64,000 bases of DNA from Actinomycetes bacterium (lineage in GTDB: Bacteria > Actinomycetota > Thermoleophilia > RBG-16-64-13). The notes beneath the pieces are model-generated. The model saw only the letters and a list, made by a program, of their open reading frames with translations, was not told where the DNA came from and did no database searches. A program made the translations under genes and the position numbers. This document shows positions 49,564 to 58,459 of this stretch, piece by piece (position 1 is the first letter of the stretch; the number at the start of each line of letters is the position of its first letter). The DNA lies in contig JAGXFW010000020.1 in NCBI GenBank assembly GCA_024637035.1, forward strand, positions 62,001 to 126,000, written 5' to 3'.

Positions 49564-49723
49564 AGGCTGTTGAAGATCGAAGCCTTGGCCGCCAGAACTC
49601 ACTGGACGGCGCGATGCGGCGTCCTCGGTCGCGCACGTAGCGCTGCTACGAGCGCTCCCTGCATCCTCGTCTCACGCGTGCCCATCGCGCCCTGGCGGCG
49701 AAGCGTCCCTTCTTCAACAGCCT
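49564..49723. other. 160-bp nested inverted-repeat element, possible structured RNA or MITE-like repeat
   Basis: Three perfect helices nest inside one another. An outer 12-bp pair is AGGCTGTTGAAG with its complement at 49712-49723. A middle 8-bp pair is GCCGCCAG/CTGGCGGC. An inner 9-bp pair is GGCGCGATG/CATCGCGCC. Inside lies a hairpin with stem CGTAGC/GCTACG flanked by GCGC/GCGC. No reading frame here looks coding. On the minus strand it falls between the helicase stop and a terminator, so it would be part of that 3' UTR or a processed small RNA. No target-site duplication is obvious. Confidence 0.6.
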
Positions 49724-49748
49724 GCTGGTGGCGGGGGTCCTCCTTGGA

Positions 49749-51002
49749 CTACCGTCTGTAGCTTGAGCGCCCGCTGCCGCCTTGCCGGCTTCGATGACGG
49801 CCGCCGCCACCGTTGCCGCTGCCATTCCCGCCGCCGCTTCCTTTTGGACCGCGCACCTGCCGCCCGGGGTCGGGCACCACGCGTGAGCCGTAGGCGAAGC
49901 CTTCCAGATCCTGGCAGGGGATGGTCGCGCCAAGAGCCCGCTCGATGTCGGCGAACTGCTCGAGTTCTTCGATCGCCAGGAAGCTCACCGCGCTGCCCGA
50001 AGCGCCTGCTCGCGCGGTGCGGCCGATGCGGTGCACGTAGTCTTCCGGGGTGTTCGGCATGTCGTAGTTCACCACGTGGCTGATGTTGTCCACATCGATG
50101 CCGCGGGCGACCACGTCGGTAGCCACCAGGATGTGCGACTGGCCCGCGCGGAACGCGCCGAGGGCTCGCTGGCGCTGAGCTTGTGAGCGCCCGCCATGGA
50201 TGGCGGCGCTGCCCAGGCCGTGCTTCTCGAGTTGCCGGCTCAACTTGTCTGCGCCGTGCTTCGTGCGGGTGAACACCAACGTGCGCCGGTGAGTGCCGCC
50301 TTGAAGCAGTCGAACGAGAAGTTCGGTCTTCTGGTGTCGGCCTACCGGGTACACGGTCTGATCGATCTGGTCGACGGGCTTGGTGACCGGCGAGGTCTCC
50401 ACACGCACTGGATCGTGCAGGGTCGACTGCACTACTCTCAGCACCTCAGGCGACATGGTGGCGGAGAACAGCAGATTCTGGCGCTTGGCGGGAAGCAGGC
50501 CGAGGATGCGGCTGACGTCGGGCCAGAAGCCCATGTCGAGCATGCGGTCGGCTTCGTCGAGCACGAGGGTCTCGACGTGAGAGAGGTCGAGCACGCGTCG
50601 CGAATGGATGTCGAGCAGCCTGCCGGGGCACGCCACCACGATGTCGACACCGCGCCGCACGCGGTCGATCTGCGGATACATGCCCACGCCGCCGATGATG
50701 ACGGCCGTGCGGTGCCGCGTGTGCTTGGCGGCGGTGCGGATCACCTCGTCGATCTGGAGGGCCAGTTCGCGGGTGGGGGTGACGATCAAGGCACGTACGC
50801 CCTGTCTGATCGGGGTGCGCTGCAGCATGGGCAGCACGAATGCGGCGGTCTTGCCGGTACCGGTCTGAGCGGCTCCCACTACATCGGATCCGCGAAGGAT
50901 GTGGGGGATAGCCTCTTGCTGGATCGCCGTCGGAACGGTGTAACCCATGGAGGCTACGGCCTGGAGCAGGCGCGGCTCAAGGCCGAGTGTTTCGAATGAC
51001 AT
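49749..51002 (-). CDS. DEAD-box ATP-dependent RNA helicase
   Basis: A 417-residue RNA helicase with all core motifs: Q motif in P-T-A-I-Q-Q-E-A-I-P, Walker A A-Q-T-G-T-G-K-T (near 44), P-T-R-E-L-A, D-E-A-D in V-L-D-E-A-D-R-M, S-A-T, V-A-T-D-V-V-A-R-G-I-D and H-R-I-G-R-T-A-R-A-G. The tail is Gly/Arg/Ser-rich and basic, typical for RNA annealing or ribosome assembly factors of the RhlE/CsdA type. ATG 51002 follows AGGAGAG. It is alone on its transcript; a long structured 3' region follows. Confidence 0.95.
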   Translation of the reverse strand: MSFETLGLEPRLLQAVASMGYTVPTAIQQEAIPHILRGSDVVGAAQTGTGKTAAFVLPMLQRTPIRQGVRALIVTPTRELALQIDEVIRTAAKHTRHRTAVIIGGVGMYPQIDRVRRGVDIVVACPGRLLDIHSRRVLDLSHVETLVLDEADRMLDMGFWPDVSRILGLLPAKRQNLLFSATMSPEVLRVVQSTLHDPVRVETSPVTKPVDQIDQTVYPVGRHQKTELLVRLLQGGTHRRTLVFTRTKHGADKLSRQLEKHGLGSAAIHGGRSQAQRQRALGAFRAGQSHILVATDVVARGIDVDNISHVVNYDMPNTPEDYVHRIGRTARAGASGSAVSFLAIEELEQFADIERALGATIPCQDLEGFAYGSRVVPDPGRQVRGPKGSGGGNGSGNGGGGRHRSRQGGSGRSSYRR

Positions 51003-51189
51003 GTCTCTCCTGTACTGTGCGCCGCTGGTGGGTCGCACTGCGTTGTAGACGCAGTGGTCCGGGATGGCGGCATTTAGGGCAGCACAGGACGACCGAGTCT
51101 TGAGTGGATACCAAAGGAGTGTAGCACAGGGCCGGAGTGCCCATCGTGGGTGCACCGCTATCTTGCCCGGCGTAGGGCTGGCGCTCCGG

Positions 51190-52752
51190 TCACATCCCCA
51201 TCGACCCGCCCTTGATGTGCCACATGCCCATCATCCCGATATCCTCGTGCTCGATGATGTGGCAGTGGAACATGGTCATGCCCGCGTAGTCCATGACCGG
51301 CATCAGGAGTCGGATCGTGCCGAATTTCGGAACGATGGTCACGTCCTTCCAGGCCGGTGTCGTCGTGTAGAGGGCGGCGTACTTCGCATCGCCTCCCGTG
51401 ATCGAGAGCACTTGGGCGGCATTCACGTGGTGGTGGAAGGGATGGTCCATGTTGCTGGCGTTGGAGACCTCCCAGACCTCCCAGCCGCCGAGATCCGACA
51501 TGGCGGTGTAGCAGTGCTCATGATCCACGAAACTGATGCCGTTCACGTAACCCGCCCCCTGGCCCATCGAGAGCCTGATGGTCTTCTTCGGGAGCCCAGA
51601 AGTGTTCATCGTGACCCGCCGGGCGGCGGGGTCCACCACGGCGGGTAGTGCCTGGGTCAAGCGGCTGCCCCCATAGGTGATGGTGGCCAGGGTCACCTGA
51701 GCGGTCGACATCATTCCCATGCGGCTGTAGGGCAGAGAGAGGAACTTGTACGACGCCGTGGCCTTATCGGCCTTCACGAGGATGTCCACGCGCTCCCCGG
51801 GCGACACCAGGATCTCGGTCACCGGATATGGCTTGTCGAGCAATCCGCCTTCCGTGCCCACCAGATACATGGTGTGACTTGCAAGGCTGAGGCGGAAGAA
51901 ACGCGCGGTGCAGGTGTTCACGATACGCCACCGCTGCACTTGACCGGGCCTGATGCTCAGTCGAGGGTTCACCTGCCCGTTCACCATCACCGTGGAGCCT
52001 TCCACCCCGTGCATGTAGTCCATCATCGAGGAATGCGCCGCCGGCTGCGAGCCAGAGAGGGTGATGTCCTTCAGCATCATGATGTGGGTCTCGTAGGGAG
52101 CGAGGGAGGTCACCTCGTCCTCTATGACCAGGGACCCCGCCATGCCCGCCCACATCTGGTCGGTCACCGATCCGTGGATGTGCGGGTGGTAGAAGTTGAG
52201 GGTGCCCGCGTACTGCTTGGAGAGGTCGTACTCGTACACGGCGCTGTCGCCCGGTGCCAGCGAGACCAGCATGTTGTCTCCGTGCGTGCCGTTCGGGTTA
52301 TCGTCGGGCGTCACGTGCAGTCCGTGTGTGTGCAGGTTGGTGACGTACTTGGGGTGACCGAGGAAGTTCGTGGCCCCGTTCGCCGGAAGGCTGTTGCGGA
52401 AGCGGACCCGCAGCAGATCGCCCCGTCGGGCGCGGATCGTGCCCCCGGGGAAGAGCCCGTTGTACGTCATGAGATTCGCGGTGACCCCGTTCACATCGGC
52501 CGGTGCCACGACCGCGTCGAGGCTTACCTCCACAACTCCCGGCACCTGGCTCAGGTTGGGCAGCACCGGCGGATTGCGAAACGACCCGCCCACCGGCGGA
52601 TCGAAACTGCCGCCGCCCATACCTCCGCCGCCACCGCCGCCCATACCGCCTCCGCCCCTGCCGGCCAGCGCCTGGCCCTCGGCGCCGAGGATGAGGCCTG
52701 CGGTGAGGGCCGCCGTCCGCTTGAGAAGTTCCCGCCGTGTCATCCTGCGCAT
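51190..52752 (-). CDS. Tat-exported multicopper oxidase (laccase/CueO-like)
   Basis: A 520-residue multicopper oxidase. The N-terminus has a Tat signal (T-R-R-E-L-L-K followed by a hydrophobic segment ending A-L-A), then an unusual Gly/Met-rich stretch (about 32-48), possibly copper binding. Copper ligands: H-T-H-G-L-H near 133, H-P-H-I-H-G near 177, H-P-F-H-H-H near 433 and H-C-H-I-I-E-H-E-D-I-G-M-M near 500, giving type 1, 2 and 3 sites. It oxidises phenols or metal ions with O2, so the organism meets oxygen. Start ATG 52752 has GGGAGGGCAGG ahead. Confidence 0.93.
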   Translation of the reverse strand: MRRMTRRELLKRTAALTAGLILGAEGQALAGRGGGGMGGGGGGGMGGGSFDPPVGGSFRNPPVLPNLSQVPGVVEVSLDAVVAPADVNGVTANLMTYNGLFPGGTIRARRGDLLRVRFRNSLPANGATNFLGHPKYVTNLHTHGLHVTPDDNPNGTHGDNMLVSLAPGDSAVYEYDLSKQYAGTLNFYHPHIHGSVTDQMWAGMAGSLVIEDEVTSLAPYETHIMMLKDITLSGSQPAAHSSMMDYMHGVEGSTVMVNGQVNPRLSIRPGQVQRWRIVNTCTARFFRLSLASHTMYLVGTEGGLLDKPYPVTEILVSPGERVDILVKADKATASYKFLSLPYSRMGMMSTAQVTLATITYGGSRLTQALPAVVDPAARRVTMNTSGLPKKTIRLSMGQGAGYVNGISFVDHEHCYTAMSDLGGWEVWEVSNASNMDHPFHHHVNAAQVLSITGGDAKYAALYTTTPAWKDVTIVPKFGTIRLLMPVMDYAGMTMFHCHIIEHEDIGMMGMWHIKGGSMGM

Positions 52753-52827
52753 TATCCTGCCCTCCCGTGGCTGAGGCATGGTCCTACCGTCGGTCGTCAC
52801 CCTCCCCGATTAGCGAATCGCACAATC

Positions 52828-52853
52828 CTTCGTACGGTATGTTACTTACGAAG
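52828..52853. promoter_or_regulatory. Inverted repeat between multicopper oxidase and MFS genes
   Basis: CTTCGTA (52828-52834) and TACGAAG (52847-52853) form a perfect 7-bp inverted repeat with a 12-base centre in the 231-nt divergent spacer. It could be a dimeric repressor site serving either gene. No regulator gene is adjacent. Confidence 0.45.
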
Positions 52854-52983
52854 AGGGAAGACTTCGGCGCCAGAGCTGACTTGGGTGGAGCGATCAGATG
52901 TCCTCGAGACGAGCGCGCGGGCGGTATCACGCCCGGATCGCTCCCTTTGTCTGACCGGAGGGCTCTTTGGGAACACACGATAG

Positions 52984-54339
52984 ATGGACCCGATTCCCAC
53001 CTCCGACTCTGCGACCCCGAACCCCGACCAATCCTCTTCCGGGCCGACTTCATCAGGCGGCCACAGCCCACGGCGGGTGGTCGTCGCGTACCTCATGGTC
53101 TCGGTCTTGTTCACGCTGGCCTCGGCCTTGATCTGGCCGATCAACTCCATCTTTCTGTTGCGCGACGGTGGGTTGACCTTGCTCGGAGTCATGGTGGTGA
53201 ATGCGGTGTTCACCTTCGGCTCGATGGTCTTCGAGGTGCCCACGGGGGTCGTTGCCGACACGGTCGGCAGGAAAGTATCGCTGCTTCTGGGGATGTTCAC
53301 CCTCGTGGTCTCCACCCTTCTCTACGTGGGCACCCCGCGCTGGGGGCTCGGGATCTGGGGGTTCATCGGAGCGAGCGTGATCCTGGGGATCGGGTTCACC
53401 TTTCAGACCGGAGCCCTCGAGGCTTGGCTCGTCGATGCCCTCGACGCCACGGGTTGGGACTCGCCGAAGGAACGGGTGTTCGCCTGGGGCCAGATGGCAT
53501 CGGGCGGTGGGATGCTCACGGGTTCGCTGCTGGGGGGCGTGCTGGCGCAAGTAGGACTGTCGCTGCCCTACATAGTTCGGGCTGTCCTCCTTGTCGTCGC
53601 GTTCATCGCGGTGGCGGTGCTCGTGCGCGATCTCGGGTTCCAACCACGTCCGCTGAAGCTCGCCACACTGGGGGCCGAGACGCGGCGCATCTTCGATGCC
53701 GGGGTCACGTTCGGCTGGCGAAGCCCGGTGGTGCGTCCCCTGCTGTGGAGTTCCACGGCGGGCGGGTTGTTCTTCATGTTCGCGTTCTACGCGTGGCAGC
53801 CGTACATGCTCGCACTGCTCGATCGAGACTACGTGTGGTTGTTGGGCGTCGTGACGGCCGCCTTCTCGCTCGCCGGCATCGTGGGCAACTCGCTGGTGGG
53901 GCGCATCATGGGGAACGGTGTGGATCGACGTGACTCTTGGCGCGTCCTGGCGTTCTGCGGATGGTCGTATCTGGCGCTCGCCGTGGGCATCGCCCTGGTG
54001 GGGCTGTCGGGGGTCAATCCTGGATGGGGGCCGGCGGGCGTCGCCATCGCTCTCTGGTTGACGTTCGGCATGGTATTCGGCATCTCCGGCCCGGTGCGCA
54101 TGGCCTACATCAACGCCCACATCCCGTCCGCTCAGCGTGCGACCGTCCTGTCGCTCGACGCCTTCTTCGCCGATGGGGGAGGGGCCGCGGGGCAGCCGGC
54201 GCTCGGCTGGCTGTCTGGGCGGGCCAGCATACCCATCGCGTGGATCACCGGCGCAATGTTCCTCGCAGCCTCCCCGCTGCTCTACCGGGCTTCGGGGAAG
54301 GCGGCCGAGCGCGCGGAGACGCGCTCACCCGCTGCTTGA
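52984..54339 (+). CDS. MFS transporter
   Basis: A 451-residue membrane protein with about 12 predicted helices, a cytoplasmic Ser/Pro/Thr-rich N-terminus of about 35 residues and the MFS motif-A-like segment G-V-V-A-D-T-V-G-R-K (about 85-94). The pattern S-G-P-V-R-M-A-Y-I-N, then I-P-S-A-Q-R-A-T-V-L-S-L near 380 is seen in drug/antibiotic exporters. Substrate unknown. ATG 52984 is used; the ribosome site is weak. It is convergent with the pirin gene 31 nt away. Confidence 0.88.
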   Translation: MDPIPTSDSATPNPDQSSSGPTSSGGHSPRRVVVAYLMVSVLFTLASALIWPINSIFLLRDGGLTLLGVMVVNAVFTFGSMVFEVPTGVVADTVGRKVSLLLGMFTLVVSTLLYVGTPRWGLGIWGFIGASVILGIGFTFQTGALEAWLVDALDATGWDSPKERVFAWGQMASGGGMLTGSLLGGVLAQVGLSLPYIVRAVLLVVAFIAVAVLVRDLGFQPRPLKLATLGAETRRIFDAGVTFGWRSPVVRPLLWSSTAGGLFFMFAFYAWQPYMLALLDRDYVWLLGVVTAAFSLAGIVGNSLVGRIMGNGVDRRDSWRVLAFCGWSYLALAVGIALVGLSGVNPGWGPAGVAIALWLTFGMVFGISGPVRMAYINAHIPSAQRATVLSLDAFFADGGGAAGQPALGWLSGRASIPIAWITGAMFLAASPLLYRASGKAAERAETRSPAA

Positions 54340-54369
54340 GCCGACTTCACCCGCCGCCGAGGGCCCATT

Positions 54370-55254
54370 TCACCCGCCCTTCGATCCGTGGCGGACGAAC
54401 GTGCCGTCTCGGTAGTCGCGGAACGCGGCACGCAACTCCTCTTGGGTGTTCATGACGATCGGGCCTTGCCATGCGATGGGCTCGTGGAGCGGGCGCCCCG
54501 ACACCAGGAGGAACCGGGCCCCGCCTCCCTCCGCGCCGTCGCTCGCGTTACGAGCGACGATGGCGTCGCCATCGGCGAACAAGGCCGTTGAGAGCGCGGG
54601 CACCCGCATGCCGTCGTCTTCTTCTCCGAAGACCACCTCACCCGATACGACGTAGGCGAACACCGTGTGGCCTGCGGTAGTAGGGTGAGTCCACGCGTTG
54701 TCGCCCGTGAGCGTGACGTCGAGGTACTCGGGATCGATCACCACCTCGCCGACTGGACCTTCGACGTCTCCCACCCTACCGGCCACGACGCGTATCCTGG
54801 CTGGCCCGTCACCGATCTCGGGTATGTCGCAGGCCTCCACCCCGCGGTAGCGGGCGTCCATCATCTTGTTGGCGGCGGGGAGGTTCGCCCAGAGTTGGAA
54901 GCCTCCCATGCGGCCGGTCGGCTCGCCCGCAGGCATCTCCTGGTGTATCACTCCGCTCCCGGCTGTCATCCACTGGATGTCGCCCGTGCCGATGACGCCG
55001 CGGTTACCCATGGAGTCGCCGTGCTCGCACGAGCCCTCGATCATGTAGGTGATGGTTTCGATGCCCCGGTGGGGGTGCCAGGGGAAGCCCGCCTCGTAGT
55101 CCGCCGGGCTTTTGCCGCGGAAGTCGTCGAGCATGAGGAACGGGTCGAAGCGCGGCGCCTCGGCGTTGCCGAACGCGCGGCGTAGCCGGACTCCGGCGCC
55201 CTCCAGCGTGGGCCTGCTCGGGAATACTTCTTCGATCCGTCTGGTGATCGGCAT
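54370..55254 (-). CDS. Pirin family protein
   Basis: A 294-residue bicupin. The metal-binding N-terminal cupin shows W-H-P-H-R-G-I-E-T-I-T-Y near residue 61, H-G-D-S-M-G-N near 80, D-I-Q-W-M-T-A-G-S-G near 95 and H-Q-E. Bacterial pirins of this type often have quercetin 2,3-dioxygenase activity or act as redox sensors. ATG 55254 is favoured over an upstream in-frame start with a Pro-rich, non-conserved extension. Monocistronic. Confidence 0.93.
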   Translation of the reverse strand: MPITRRIEEVFPSRPTLEGAGVRLRRAFGNAEAPRFDPFLMLDDFRGKSPADYEAGFPWHPHRGIETITYMIEGSCEHGDSMGNRGVIGTGDIQWMTAGSGVIHQEMPAGEPTGRMGGFQLWANLPAANKMMDARYRGVEACDIPEIGDGPARIRVVAGRVGDVEGPVGEVVIDPEYLDVTLTGDNAWTHPTTAGHTVFAYVVSGEVVFGEEDDGMRVPALSTALFADGDAIVARNASDGAEGGGARFLLVSGRPLHEPIAWQGPIVMNTQEELRAAFRDYRDGTFVRHGSKGG

Positions 55255-55502
55255 ATCGTGTCCTTTGGTCGCCGCGGGAGGTGGCTCATAAGGTGGGTTC
55301 GGGCACCGCCGGCTTGGATGTCCCGGTTTGGGTGTTTCCGTTTCCAACACCTTGTACCCGACGAGACGCCCAAGGAAGCGCCTGCCGGGTAGCCTGACGT
55401 GCTAGCATCTGGGCAGCCGGGGGGCGCATGAGGCCCTTGGGTGCGTCGCCCTCCATGGGGTCCGTGCTGTGGGGGGCTCGCGGCGATCATACGGGAGGAC
55501 TG

Positions 55503-56159
55503 GTGGCCGTTCCGTCGGACGAGATCTCGAGCAGGCGTCCCTACAAACTCGGTGAGGAGATCGCCAACAGCGTGACCCACGGCCTCGGGGTCGGCCTGAG
55601 TGCGGCCGCGCTCGCGCTTCTGATCGTGTTCGCGGTCGAAGGCGGCGGCGGTGTGAAGCTCGCAAGCGCCATCGTCTACGGCACGACCCTCGTGCTCTGC
55701 TTCATGGCCTCGACTCTGTACCACAGCTTCCCCCAGCCCAAGGTGAAGCACGTCTTCAAGGTGCTGGATCATGCGGGTATCTACCTGCTGATCGCGGGCA
55801 CCTACACGCCGTTCATGTTGGTGGCGTTGGGAGGGCGGGGGTGGTGGATGTTCGCGCTCGTGTGGAGCCTGGCGGTCATCGGCATCGCGACCGAAGCGTT
55901 CTGGGTCTACCGGCCCCGGTGGGTGTCCGCGGCCGCGTACCTCGGGATGGGATGGATCGCGGTCCTCGCGATCGGCCCTCTGCGGGACGCGCTCGCCCCG
56001 GCCGGCGTCTGGCTCCTCGCCGCGGGCGGCCTCGCCTACACGCTGGGAACGGTCTTCTACGTGCTGAAGCGCGTACCCTACATGCACGCCGTGTGGCACC
56101 TGTTCGTGCTGGGCGGCGCCGTGTGCCACTTCCTCGCCGTCGCGCTCTTCGTGTTCTAG
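55503..56159 (+). CDS. Hemolysin III/PAQR family membrane protein
   Basis: A 218-residue seven-helix protein. Family signatures: E-E-I-A-N-S-V-T-H-G-L-G (about 18-29), S-T-L-Y-H-S-F near 72, D-H-A-G-I-Y-L-L-I-A-G-T-Y-T-P near 92 and H-A-V-W-H-L-F-V-L near 198; the His and Asp/Ser residues form the metal site. Bacterial members are linked to lipid homeostasis. GTG 55503 has GGGAGG just ahead; an upstream start would add a non-conserved 25-residue extension. Confidence 0.9.
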   Translation: MAVPSDEISSRRPYKLGEEIANSVTHGLGVGLSAAALALLIVFAVEGGGGVKLASAIVYGTTLVLCFMASTLYHSFPQPKVKHVFKVLDHAGIYLLIAGTYTPFMLVALGGRGWWMFALVWSLAVIGIATEAFWVYRPRWVSAAAYLGMGWIAVLAIGPLRDALAPAGVWLLAAGGLAYTLGTVFYVLKRVPYMHAVWHLFVLGGAVCHFLAVALFVF

Positions 56160-56197
56160 GCCGACCCTTGCCCTAGCCGAGGAACCTCCGCCGGATC

Positions 56198-56233
56198 GTC
56201 GCCCGCGTGCTACTTGTCGCCCGCGCGCTACTT
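56198..56233. repeat. Two 18-bp direct repeats at the 3' end of the lipoprotein gene
   Basis: GTCGCCCGCGTGCTACTT and a copy with one change follow each other directly, covering the stop codon and 3' flank of the minus-strand lipoprotein gene. No function is apparent. Confidence 0.85.
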
Positions 56234-57367
56234 CGTGGTGCGGAGTATCTTGCCCGGGAAGATCCCGACGTTGGGTATCTCCAACTGAACATCCTCCCCA
56301 TTCACGATGATGGTGAACGGCGTCGCATCCGTAGCGGAGACATCGCCCGTGTCGTAGTTGCCGCTGACGTTCGGAGCTTGTGCCGACATGTTCAGTGAGG
56401 CCAGACCCTCGAGGTGGGCGACCCCCGCGCCGCATACCAGCGGTTCACCTACCGATTCCCCGGTCAACAGGCTCGCGAGTGGCGCGTCGACTATGTAGAA
56501 GCTGAGCGCGTCGTCGCGTCCGGAGCCCTTCACCTCGCCGAACGTGTCCACGAAGGCCGGCGCGGGCCCGTTGTATACACCGTTCACGAAGAAGTTCACG
56601 TACCCTTCGTACCTTCCACCCTGCCAGACGTCGCCTCCCGAGGCGAAGAGATCGATCTCGTACGTGAAGTCCCACCCTTCGAGGGACTGGGTCTCGGTGC
56701 CCCCGGCCTTGATCGTCCAGTCGACCTGCTTGCCCCGTGCCTTGGCGCGTTCGACAAAGGCCTCATCGATTGCGGCCTTGTCTTCCTCTGCGGTCGTGTA
56801 GGCCGAGAAGCCATCCACGTTCGCGGTGAGGAGCGTCACTCCGTCTCTGAAGAGCCTGGTCGTGGGGACGATCTCGGAAGAAGTACCGTACGTGGAGATG
56901 CGGACGATCGTAGCACCCTCGGGCGCCTCGCCGGAAAGGGCGAACCCCACGGAGCACGGCTCATTCGGTTCGGCGCCGGCGGTGTCTACGTAGATGCCGG
57001 GGCACAGCGGTCGGCTGACGCCCGATGGCGAAGCGGAAAGCGGGGTGACGCGCCATTTCGCTCCGTCGGCCACCGCGCCCGCGGGCACGTAGACCGCAGC
57101 GGTGGCGTCGCCCGAGCGGAGGGCGATCCCGCCGCCCGCGGATCCGGGGATCAGGTCGACTCCAGCCGTGGGGTCGGCGCTGAAGGCCTCGGGCACAGCC
57201 GTCGTGTCCTCAGGAAACTCCGCGACGGTAGTGGTGGTGTCGCTCGCGCCGGCGGCCACGGCGGTCGTGGGAGGTGCCTGCCCGCCGGAAGAGCCGCACG
57301 CAGAAGGCGCCAAGATCGCCATCACGACCAGCGCACACAACAGAACCCGCATCAGCAATGGTCGCAT
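56228..57367 (-). CDS. Secreted lipoprotein, unknown function
   Basis: A 379-residue protein with a lipoprotein signal (hydrophobic core at residues 7-20, lipobox A-P-S-A-C with Cys24), a Thr/Ala-rich spacer, and an exported domain. The middle part (D-A-T-A-A-V-Y-V-P-A-G-A-V near 90, later F-A-L-S-G-E-A-P-E-G) resembles ZU5/immunoglobulin-like modules. The C-terminal part is unassigned beta-rich sequence with F-T-I-I-V-N-G-E-D-V. ATG 57367 has GAGGGGA ahead. It is divergent from the polyferredoxin gene across 313 nt. Confidence 0.8.
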   Translation of the reverse strand: MRPLLMRVLLCALVVMAILAPSACGSSGGQAPPTTAVAAGASDTTTTVAEFPEDTTAVPEAFSADPTAGVDLIPGSAGGGIALRSGDATAAVYVPAGAVADGAKWRVTPLSASPSGVSRPLCPGIYVDTAGAEPNEPCSVGFALSGEAPEGATIVRISTYGTSSEIVPTTRLFRDGVTLLTANVDGFSAYTTAEEDKAAIDEAFVERAKARGKQVDWTIKAGGTETQSLEGWDFTYEIDLFASGGDVWQGGRYEGYVNFFVNGVYNGPAPAFVDTFGEVKGSGRDDALSFYIVDAPLASLLTGESVGEPLVCGAGVAHLEGLASLNMSAQAPNVSGNYDTGDVSATDATPFTIIVNGEDVQLEIPNVGIFPGKILRTTK

Positions 57368-57601
57368 GGGTCCCCTCACTTCCGAGCATGGCCTGGATAT
57401 AAAGTTCACGAAGCATATCAGTCTGGTTCGTGCGCAGGGGAAGGTATTCGATCGGCCGTGAGCCGACGTGTTTCGCAGGCCGGCGACGCCTCTGTCGCCA
57501 CGGTCTTCTCCGCGATTCCATCGGTCTTTCGTGGTCGCAGGTGGCGCAACATCTACGAGCTCCCTGTCGTACGATGGGGCGACGCAGGAAGGACCTCGGG
57601 C

Positions 57602-57692
57602 ATGAGGATCGACAGGGGAGGATCGGGCATGAGGATCGACCGGGCGGGGCTGGCATGAGGATCGACGGGAAGGATCAGGCATGAGGATCGCC
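57602..57692 (+). repeat. Four tandem copies (26-27 bp) of a start-codon region, forming coupled mini-ORFs
   Basis: GGCATGAGGATCG recurs with its ATG at 57602, 57629, 57655 and 57681; spacings are 27, 26 and 26. The last ATG is the start of the polyferredoxin gene. The upstream copies open an 18-codon frame (57602-57658) and a 9-codon frame (57655-57684), each ending in an ATGA overlap with the next start. The rest of the 313-nt spacer shows no clear gene. Confidence 0.9.
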
Positions 57693-58439
57693 ACTCGACA
57701 GAAGGTGCGTCGCGCGCTGATACTCTTCTCCTTCGTCCTGTTCCCGGTCACCATGTACTACTTCTCACCTGTGCTGATCATCGAGGGCGCTGCCCAGGGG
57801 ATCGTCACTGGCAGCTTCCTTACCTTCGCGGTTCTGCTCGTGAGTGGTCTCTTCCTCGGGCGAGGATTCTGCGGCTGGGCCTGTCCCGCGGCGGGCCTCC
57901 AAGAGGCCTGCATGTGCGTGCGCGAGAAGCGGCTGAAGCCCGGGCGCCGCGACTGGATCAAGTACGCTATCTGGGTGCCGTGGATCGGTGGGATCGCCGC
58001 CGCGGCGGTGAGCGCCGGAGGGTTCCACGCCGTCGACCCTTGGATGCAGACCACCTACGGAATCTCGATCGCCGAGCCGGCCGCGTACATCGTCTACTAC
58101 TTCTTCCTCGTGCTGATCGTGGCGCTCGCCCTCGGCGTGGGGCGCCGCGGCTTCTGCCGGTACGTCTGCTGGATGGCTCCGTTCATGGTCATCGGCCGCG
58201 CCCTTCGTAACCTCGGCAGGTGGCCGTCGCTTCGCATCGTCGCGGACGTAGACGCCTGCAACAACTGCCACCGGTGCACACGCGATTGCCCCCAGAGTCT
58301 CGACGTGGAGACCATGGTAGGCCGGAGTTCAATGGAGAACGCTGAGTGCGTTCAGTGCGGAACCTGCGTGGATGTGTGCCCCCGCGACGCCCTCCGCTTC
58401 AGCTTCAGCTCAGGCACGGGAGCGCGCTCCCGTGCCTGA
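57681..58439 (+). CDS. NapH-like membrane polyferredoxin
   Basis: A 252-residue protein with four to five membrane helices. Conserved C-G-W-A-C-P motifs lie in the first loop (G-R-G-F-C-G-W-A-C-P) and C-R-Y-V-C-W-M in the second. Two C-terminal 4Fe-4S sites are C-N-N-C-H-R-C-T-R-D-C-P and C-V-Q-C-G-T-C-V-D-V-C-P. This is the NapH/CcoG/RnfB-like electron-transfer family passing electrons between quinol and a soluble or exported partner. No partner reductase is adjacent. Its stop codon is part of a perfect 30-bp palindrome acting as terminator. Confidence 0.9.
   Translation: MRIATRQKVRRALILFSFVLFPVTMYYFSPVLIIEGAAQGIVTGSFLTFAVLLVSGLFLGRGFCGWACPAAGLQEACMCVREKRLKPGRRDWIKYAIWVPWIGGIAAAAVSAGGFHAVDPWMQTTYGISIAEPAAYIVYYFFLVLIVALALGVGRRGFCRYVCWMAPFMVIGRALRNLGRWPSLRIVADVDACNNCHRCTRDCPQSLDVETMVGRSSMENAECVQCGTCVDVCPRDALRFSFSSGTGARSRA
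58410..58439. terminator. Perfect 30-bp palindrome ending the polyferredoxin gene
   Basis: Fifteen bases (58410-58424) are exactly repeated inverted in 58425-58439. The last three bases are the TGA stop of the polyferredoxin gene, so the hairpin encodes its final residues. The convergent heliorhodopsin gene ends 21 nt later, so it may serve both strands. Confidence 0.75.
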
Positions 58440-58459
58440 GGCGGCGCCTGTGCCGCAGC

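Noticed and set aside
49646-49748. A minus-strand Arg/Ala-rich extension downstream of the DEAD-box gene as coding sequence
   Set aside because: It falls in the nested inverted repeats, has no ribosome site and no family resemblance; treated as structured non-coding DNA.
52949-52955. A GTCTGAC 7-mer before the MFS gene as another member of the shared operator set
   Set aside because: Only the short core matches and such 7-mers are expected several times by chance in 64 kb; no promoter is aligned with it.
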